NCBI GenBank assembly: GCA_050014815.1
Contig: JBEKCP010000021.1
Span: 1 to 37,330 of the forward strand
DNA from: JBEKCP01 sp050014815
GTDB lineage: Bacteria > Planctomycetota > Planctomycetia > Pirellulales > Thermoguttaceae
Length of the DNA stretch: 37,330 bases
Direction: 5' to 3'
The notes below the pieces were generated by a model. The model worked only from the letters and a program-made list of their open reading frames with translations. It was not told where the DNA came from and did no database searches. Of this stretch, positions 32,263 to 37,330 are shown in pieces. How positions within the stretch are numbered: position 1 is the stretch's first letter; every line of letters starts with the position of its first letter. The translations under genes were made by a program, and so were the position numbers.

Positions 32263-34212
32263 TCACTTCTCATTCATCGCCTGTTGCGCCTTGCCAGCCA
32301 ATTCGTACAATGCGGCCAGGGACTCGTTCCAGTCCGCCGGGATGCGAACATCGCCGGTGGTGGTGCTCCACGAACCTATATCGCAGATAATCTTGGGCTT
32401 GCCCGTTTTGTCATCCGTAACTTCTTTGTTGAACCCCTTGTACCTGGCCACCAGGATGGGTTGAGCGCTCACGGCGTCGAACTTCTTCGCGGCGATCGCC
32501 GCTTCGGTGCAGAGCCGGGCCTCGGTTTCGCACGCGCCTTCCGCCAATGCCTCCAGACGAGTCGTGCTCAACGCGCCTTCGGGGCCGGCGACGGTGCAGG
32601 CCCCAGGTTGACCACGATCGAGATTCCCCCCGACAAATCCCTTGAGACTCCAGGCGCCGCCTTGCCTGAACTTACGTTGCGACTTCTCTTCGGCGGTAGG
32701 CACAAACGGGGGTAACGGCCACAGGTCCAAACCGATCGGGCCGTATCCACAGTACCCACTATCCGCCGAAAGATCCGGTGCAAGACGCCAACTCACGTTC
32801 ATCTGTTCCCAACCGATGAGAAACATGCGCATGGCGTCGAACACGATGACCGTATCGGGGCCGGGGAGGACCGGCACGCAACGTCCCGGTCCCCGGAGAG
32901 GATTGGTCCGGAGGTCGGGAAAAGACATCAACCCCATTCGGTTGCCATTGAGTCCGTACGTCTGGCCCGGTTTCGCGCCGCCACGATACCCGTAACCGTG
33001 CGTCCAAGCCGTCCACCGCATTTCAGGATCAATGGCGCTGAAACAATCCACAGTTTCTTTCGACGCTTGTGTGTCGGTGGACTGGCCAAGCATGATCTGA
33101 TGTTTCTCCAATCCTAACTTGGCAAGACGTTGCTGGCACCCTTCCACCACGGCCCGCCAAAGTTTCGGGTTCTTGCCATAAATCGGGGTCCATATCTGTT
33201 CAAGCTTGCCGTTCTCACCCCGCACCGTAAGTTCAAGCTCGTTCTTCCTATACGGGGAAATCCTCGCCACATTATCTCCGTAGTGGTTATTAGCGCTGCC
33301 GTCCAGATACAGGTCATAAACGTTCAGGACAACCACCCGTGGTTTGCCGACGTGCTTTATCCACAAGTCCAGATACCGGTCGAACGGGGAGAAATCCGGA
33401 ACAAGATCCTCTCCCTTGCGGGTGAAGACGACCACACCATTGCGTTGACCAAAGTATGTGCGCCCGATGACCGGCACCTGCATAATGTTGGCGCCGACCC
33501 GTCCGAGCAATTTCAACGACGGTTCCAGCATCTTGAAGTGCTCATCGGACCAGGGTTCAAGACCGTAACGTAAAGCCACGCTGTCGGGGGATTGATGAAC
33601 GTTGACATAAAGTCGACGCTCGCCCAACGGCGGCACCGTAAAGTTGGCGACGGACACCGAGACCGCCACGCTCTTCGCCTGCACCACGATCTTTCCGTGA
33701 TACTCGCCCGGTGAAGTGGTGGACGGCACATCCACCGTCACCCAGACCGCCTGGATCGGTTCGTCGCCGATTGGGGTCTCACTGAGCGCATCGAGAAACC
33801 TGCTCCGTCCCAAGTCGAACGCAGCATCCAACTGTCTCTCGCCGATTGTGCCCCAGGAAGCGGGACCCAGATCGCGTTTACGGGTGACATAACGCAACCG
33901 CACGGGAATCGTCCCGCCCGGCCCTTTCAACTCCTCCGCCTGCGCGGATACCGGTCCCGACGCGCCTGAAACCAGGACCAATCCGCTGGCGATCCCGCCG
34001 CGCGCCGCCGCCAGTGTGAGCGACAACGACGGATTGGCCGGCGGTTTCATGTCCGGGGTCAACGATTGCCACGGTGTATCCGCCCAGACGACCAACGGCC
34101 CCCGCACAGCGGACGTGCCGGCCGCACCCGGCTCCTCCCGTGCCATCGTGATCCGTGCGGTCAGACCAACCGCCACGACTCCCATCCATACCAACGTACT
34201 CAGATTGCACAT
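32263..34212 (-). CDS. Secreted DUF4091-like putative glycoside hydrolase, short form
   Basis: The product is 649 aa from the ATG at 34212, ten bases after GAGGAG. A TTG three codons upstream abuts the SD and is rejected. The signal peptide is MCNLSTLVWMGVVAVGLTAR and so on. A beta-sandwich (VWVTVDVPSTTSPGEYHGKI) precedes a barrel-like domain with LYVNVHQSPDSVALRYGLEP, WSDEHFKMLEPSLKLLGRVG, VPDFSPFDRYLDLWIKHVGK, IMLGQSTDTQASKETVDCFS and MRWTAWTHGYGYRGG. The paralogue at 7751-5349 shares these but has an extra N-terminal jelly roll. DUF4091/GH123-like proteins act on glycans, so activity here is inferred. The C-terminal 60 residues are less conserved. Confidence 0.8.
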   Translation of the reverse strand: MCNLSTLVWMGVVAVGLTARITMAREEPGAAGTSAVRGPLVVWADTPWQSLTPDMKPPANPSLSLTLAAARGGIASGLVLVSGASGPVSAQAEELKGPGGTIPVRLRYVTRKRDLGPASWGTIGERQLDAAFDLGRSRFLDALSETPIGDEPIQAVWVTVDVPSTTSPGEYHGKIVVQAKSVAVSVSVANFTVPPLGERRLYVNVHQSPDSVALRYGLEPWSDEHFKMLEPSLKLLGRVGANIMQVPVIGRTYFGQRNGVVVFTRKGEDLVPDFSPFDRYLDLWIKHVGKPRVVVLNVYDLYLDGSANNHYGDNVARISPYRKNELELTVRGENGKLEQIWTPIYGKNPKLWRAVVEGCQQRLAKLGLEKHQIMLGQSTDTQASKETVDCFSAIDPEMRWTAWTHGYGYRGGAKPGQTYGLNGNRMGLMSFPDLRTNPLRGPGRCVPVLPGPDTVIVFDAMRMFLIGWEQMNVSWRLAPDLSADSGYCGYGPIGLDLWPLPPFVPTAEEKSQRKFRQGGAWSLKGFVGGNLDRGQPGACTVAGPEGALSTTRLEALAEGACETEARLCTEAAIAAKKFDAVSAQPILVARYKGFNKEVTDDKTGKPKIICDIGSWSTTTGDVRIPADWNESLAALYELAGKAQQAMNEK

Positions 34213-34251
34213 GTTCAGCAAACTCCTCGAAGGTTCGGGTACAGTACTGTC

Positions 34252-36153
34252 TCATTTTTCCGCCGGCTGCGAGACGGAAGGGGCCGGAATGATTCGAGGC
34301 TTCTCGTTGGACGGCTTGAAGTTGCCCGTCGCGTCGGCCGGCAGGTCGCCCAGGGCGTACTGGATGCCGTCCAAGTATATCTGAAGGATGTTCGGGTCCG
34401 TCGCAAGGCCAATGGTATGGCCGAAGGTGGCATAGAAGACTCGCCCCTTGCCGTAGGGCTTGATCCAACTGGTCGCATAGACGTTGTCTTTTCGGGTGGG
34501 GTGAGAGTGGTTCAGCCAGCTCAAGGGATCCCCCTCAGCGTAGTGCGGCTTGACGGTCCTGGCCAAATCCACAACGGTCAGAATGTGTATGCCCGCGCCG
34601 TAAGGCTCTTTGAACTGGTAAACTTCCTCCCTGACCTCGAAGCCCTCGGCCGGCAAATTCTTCGTCAGTGGGCTGGACGGGTCGTAGGGCCTGATCCAGA
34701 CCTTCTGCTCCCACGGGTGCGACTCGAAGCACCCGCCGATCATCTCCACAAACTCCGGGCTGCCTCCGGCCGCCACATGGACCCCGGCGATGCCCTTGCC
34801 GTTGCGTACGAATTCCAGCAGGTTCTTGCGCAGAGCGGTCTGTCGCTCGGTGTCGGGGATATTCCTCGCTCCGCTGGCGGCGGCCTGCGGGTTCAGGTCG
34901 CGGTCCGTGCTGTTGTTCATGAACACCGCGTCGAACTGGGCGAGGTTCTGGGGCTCGAACGCCTCCACGTCGTCGCGAACGACGGCCTCGAACGCGCCCG
35001 TCTGCCGGCCCATGATCTCCAATGCCTTGCTGATGTAGTGGCCGTAGGCATGTCCGTACCGGCGGAAGACCAGCAGCTTGCGCGGCCTGGCCGGCTTGAC
35101 GAAAACCTTTGGGCAGGCGGCGGCCATCTTCTGCTCGGCGACCCTGCCGGGGATGGACTGCGTTGAGGCCGGCAGGTCGCCCAGGGCAAACTGGATTCCC
35201 GCCAGGCAATGCCGCGCCAGCGCCGGGTTGGTCCACGCCTCGGCTGAGCGGCCCAAGATGGTGCAGAACACCCGGCCGCGGCCCTGGCGGGTCTTCTGGC
35301 CGTCCGTCTTGATCCAACTGAGGGCAAAGTCCCCGCCCGTGCGGTTGATGCCCGGCCGGTTCACGTTGTCGGCCGACGTGTCCAGCGTCAGCAACATGCG
35401 AGCAAACATGCGGTAGTACGGCCACTTGAGCTGCGCCACGTCGTCGCGAATCGGAAACTTCTCGCCCAGTCCGGCGCAGACCGGATGCTCCGGGTCGTCC
35501 ACGGCGATCGTCGAGGCGGTCTTGGCGTCCCACAGCACCCCGTCGGCCGCACCGCCCAGGACCAGGCCGAACTCCGGCCAGTCGGGGAACGCCTCCACGG
35601 TTGCGCCGATCCCGACGAGCCCCTTGCCGCCGGCCAAAAACGCCAGCAGGCTCTTCTTCAGGGCCGCTTGTCGCTCGGCAGCCGCCACTCTCTGCGCCTC
35701 CGGCATCTTCTGGAAGTCCGGCGGCAGAAACAGTTCGCCGACGCAGTTGTTCAGGCAGACTGCGTCGAAGGTATTGAGCTTTTCGGGCTCGAAGAACGAG
35801 ATGTCGCTCGTGACTGTCGCCTCGAACGCGCCGGTGGCGGCACCCATCTTGGCGATCGCGATGGCCGCAGCGGCTTGCCCTGGGCTGATGAAAACGGGGA
35901 CTGGCTCCGCAACAGCTTCTACCGTCGCGCGATCCAAACCACTATTAGTTGCGGTGCCTGTCCCCGTTTTCATCCGAGACGCGCTGAACACCAGCAGTTT
36001 CCGCGGCTTGGCCGGTTGGGCAGCCGCCTTGGCGGGCAAACCGGCCTGAATCTTGGCGATCTCCTGTTCGGAGAGACTCTGTCCCTGCGCGCTATAGACA
36101 CAGGCCAGCGCCACAAACACACTGGTTACGACGAAGGGAACGGTTGTTTTCAT
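34252..36153 (-). CDS. Secreted tandem double-ThuA protein; first domain degenerate and interrupted by a palindromic insertion
   Basis: The product is 633 aa. AGGAGGGC precedes the ATG and a Sec signal follows (MKTTVPFVVTSVFVALACVY). Two ThuA domains occur: about residues 48-335 and about 355-610. The second is well formed (ARPRKLLVFRRYGHAYGHYI, TGAFEAVVRDD, FVRNGKGIAGVHVAAGGSPE, RVFYATFGHTIGLATDPNIL). In the first, the loop between LLVFSASR and AIAIAKMGAATGAFE is filled by residues 61-89 (MKTGTGTATNSGLDRATVEA, then VAEPVPVFI), which coincide with an inverted repeat in the DNA. Its later motif reads GLVGIGATVEAF in place of a conserved GxHxA histidine. The first domain may therefore be non-catalytic. 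It lies 31 bp after the right-edge oxidoreductase. Confidence 0.9.
   Translation of the reverse strand: MKTTVPFVVTSVFVALACVYSAQGQSLSEQEIAKIQAGLPAKAAAQPAKPRKLLVFSASRMKTGTGTATNSGLDRATVEAVAEPVPVFISPGQAAAAIAIAKMGAATGAFEATVTSDISFFEPEKLNTFDAVCLNNCVGELFLPPDFQKMPEAQRVAAAERQAALKKSLLAFLAGGKGLVGIGATVEAFPDWPEFGLVLGGAADGVLWDAKTASTIAVDDPEHPVCAGLGEKFPIRDDVAQLKWPYYRMFARMLLTLDTSADNVNRPGINRTGGDFALSWIKTDGQKTRQGRGRVFCTILGRSAEAWTNPALARHCLAGIQFALGDLPASTQSIPGRVAEQKMAAACPKVFVKPARPRKLLVFRRYGHAYGHYISKALEIMGRQTGAFEAVVRDDVEAFEPQNLAQFDAVFMNNSTDRDLNPQAAASGARNIPDTERQTALRKNLLEFVRNGKGIAGVHVAAGGSPEFVEMIGGCFESHPWEQKVWIRPYDPSSPLTKNLPAEGFEVREEVYQFKEPYGAGIHILTVVDLARTVKPHYAEGDPLSWLNHSHPTRKDNVYATSWIKPYGKGRVFYATFGHTIGLATDPNILQIYLDGIQYALGDLPADATGNFKPSNEKPRIIPAPSVSQPAEK
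35887..35974. mobile_element. 88-bp palindromic REP/MITE-like insertion inside a ThuA coding region
   Basis: The 27-base left arm GATGAAAACGGGGACTGGCT, then CCGCAAC (35887-35913), pairs with the right arm at 35948-35974 with two mismatches around a 34-base loop. The right arm contains GGTGCCTGTCCCCGTTTTC. This GGGGACAGGCACC-type tip is what I associate with REP elements mobilised by RAYT-type transposases. The corresponding residues are absent from the other three ThuA domains in the window, which supports insertion rather than ancestral coding sequence. The reading frame stays open across it. Confidence 0.8.
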
Positions 36154-36184
36154 TATCTTGCCCTCCTGGTGTGGCTCACAACTC

Positions 36185-37330
36185 TTACAATTCCCAGGGC
36201 GAACGCTTGGACCGGCTCAAGAGGCGGTTGGCCTCGTCGTCGCCGATGAACTGACGCTTGGCCCCGTCCCACTTCAGCGGGCGGTTGAGTTCCAGGCCGA
36301 GGACGGCCAGCTTGATCACCGTGGACGAGTGGTAAGCCACTTCGATGTTTCTCCACGGATCCTGGCGGGTGCGGATCGCCCGCAGCCAGTCCTGGCCGAG
36401 GTCGCCGGGAATCCTCGCCAGGTGCTGATAGGGGATCTTCGCCCCGCGGAACCGCTCGGGAACGACGCCGAAGTCCATCGCCCCTTCGGCGCCGGTGATC
36501 CTTTGGGGCGTTGCCTGGAGGCTGTGCAGGATTCTCACCCCGTTGACAAAGACGATCTTCAGCCGCGGATCGTCTTTGTCCGGCGGCAGGATGTCCGTCG
36601 GGCTGGCGCGCTCCATGTCTGCAAACCACAAGAACGCGTCGAACACGTGCGATCCCAGCTCATCGAGCCAGCCGCTGGTGAAGTCGCGGCAACAGTCCCA
36701 CCCGTAGCTCTTGAGGTAGCGGCTGTTGTATGGCCGCCAAGGGCAGGGACCAAGCCAGAGATCCCAGTCCAGGTCGTCCGGCACAGGTTCGGCCGGCAGG
36801 TGGAGTTCCTTGTGCGGCGCGCTCGAGGTCTCCAGGAACAGGAGTTGCCCGAGTTTCCCCGAGCGAATCAGCTCGAACTGGCGACGGAGGTCCGACTGAT
36901 TGGTGGCCCACTGGGTGCCGTGCTGGAAGACCCGGCCGTAGCGACGAACCGCCTGGAGCATGGCGTAGTTGTCGGCCACCGACAACGACATCGGCTTCTC
37001 GCTGTAGACATCCTTGCCGGCCTCGCATGCCTTGATCGCGATCGGGGCGTGCCAATGGGGCACGGTGGCAATGACGACGGCGTCGACATCGTCTCGCGCC
37101 AGCACCTCGCGGAAGTCCTGGTATCCCTTGATGGCGCCTTCGCCGGTTGGCAAGCCGCGATTTCGATAGACGTTCTCCACAACCTGCCAAGCCCGGAAAA
37201 TCTTGGGCTTGAACACGTCGCACAGGGCCACAACCTGGGCGTCGGGGTTCCCGGTCAAGCCGCCCAGCAGTTCGCCGCTGCGGCCGCCAAGGCCGATCAC
37301 TCCCACGGTGATCCGCTCGCTGGGCGCGGG
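36185..37330 (-). CDS. Gfo/Idh/MocA family oxidoreductase, 5' end beyond the right edge
   Basis: 381 codons are visible, starting PAPSERITVGVIGLGGRSGE and running into the window edge in frame, so the start and any Tat signal lie outside. The apparent GTG start at 37306 is an internal Val. The Rossmann GLGGRSG and the family EKP motif (DVYSEKPMSLSVADNYAMLQ) are present, followed by VFQHGTQWATNQSDLRRQFE and DLWLGPCPWRPYNSRYLKSY. The C-terminus DDEANRLLSRSKRSPWEL matches the protein at 25012-23684, so these two are close paralogues. The double-ThuA gene begins 31 bp downstream. A sugar-oxidising exported enzyme is inferred. Confidence 0.9.
   Translation of the reverse strand, partial: PAPSERITVGVIGLGGRSGELLGGLTGNPDAQVVALCDVFKPKIFRAWQVVENVYRNRGLPTGEGAIKGYQDFREVLARDDVDAVVIATVPHWHAPIAIKACEAGKDVYSEKPMSLSVADNYAMLQAVRRYGRVFQHGTQWATNQSDLRRQFELIRSGKLGQLLFLETSSAPHKELHLPAEPVPDDLDWDLWLGPCPWRPYNSRYLKSYGWDCCRDFTSGWLDELGSHVFDAFLWFADMERASPTDILPPDKDDPRLKIVFVNGVRILHSLQATPQRITGAEGAMDFGVVPERFRGAKIPYQHLARIPGDLGQDWLRAIRTRQDPWRNIEVAYHSSTVIKLAVLGLELNRPLKWDGAKRQFIGDDEANRLLSRSKRSPWEL

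Noticed and set aside
32037..32273. 78-codon minus-strand frame in the 32.0-32.3 kb gap
   Set aside because: It has no RBS, no recognisable motif and a composition unlike the surrounding genes. It is most likely non-coding.

Overview
The window reads as a piece of a Planctomycetota (or close PVC-group) chromosome, most likely from an environmental genome. The reasons are GC-rich DNA and a dense set of exported proteins of families that group has expanded: Tat-exported Gfo/Idh/MocA oxidoreductases, ThuA-like proteins, PQQ-type beta-propellers, HEAT repeats, DUF5107-TPR, an FGE-sulfatase-fold protein and GH-like DUF4091 proteins. The phylum is inferred from gene content only; no rRNA or other marker gene is present.

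Layout. Nearly all coding is on the minus strand, so transcription runs from the right edge to the left. In that order: a Gfo/Idh/MocA oxidoreductase cut by the right edge; a double-ThuA protein (36.15-34.25 kb); a DUF4091-like glycosidase (34.2-32.3); a second oxidoreductase (32.0-30.7) and a second ThuA (30.6-29.3); a repeat-rich gap with a broken gene (29.3-28.5); a PQQ-type propeller and an FGE-like protein (28.5-26.2); a third ThuA and third oxidoreductase (26.1-23.7); two HEAT proteins (23.7-21.4); a hydrolase-like/HEAT protein (21.4-19.6); an SBBP-like propeller (19.5-17.6); two members of an unrecognised secreted family (17.6-16.0 and 11.2-9.5) flanking a DUF5107-TPR protein and a thioredoxin-like/ThuA-GATase-like chimera; a second hydrolase-like protein (9.4-8.1); a sialate O-acetylesterase remnant; a second DUF4091-like protein (7.75-5.35); a PQQ-HEAT fusion (5.2-2.75); and an NHL-type propeller (2.5-0.3). 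Most gaps are 6-70 bp, which fits one or a few long transcription units. The first 100 bases hold the possible tail of a convergent plus-strand gene.

How the genes may work together. Oxidoreductase and ThuA genes occur next to each other three times, and nearly every product carries a Sec or Tat signal. ThuA and Gfo/Idh/MocA proteins are known partners in 3-keto-sugar chemistry, so an extracytoplasmic glycan-processing locus is a reasonable inference. No transporter, regulator or DUF1080 hydrolase is visible.

The most unusual content is small-scale: one signal-peptide cassette present three times, once on a gene and twice as a stand-alone leader ahead of unrelated genes; a palindromic REP/MITE-like element inserted in frame inside a ThuA domain; a second hairpin of related style between genes; three copies of a 35-bp CRISPR-repeat-like sequence with no cas genes; and two gene remnants at junctions. 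Together they suggest a locus assembled by repeated duplication and small-element insertion.
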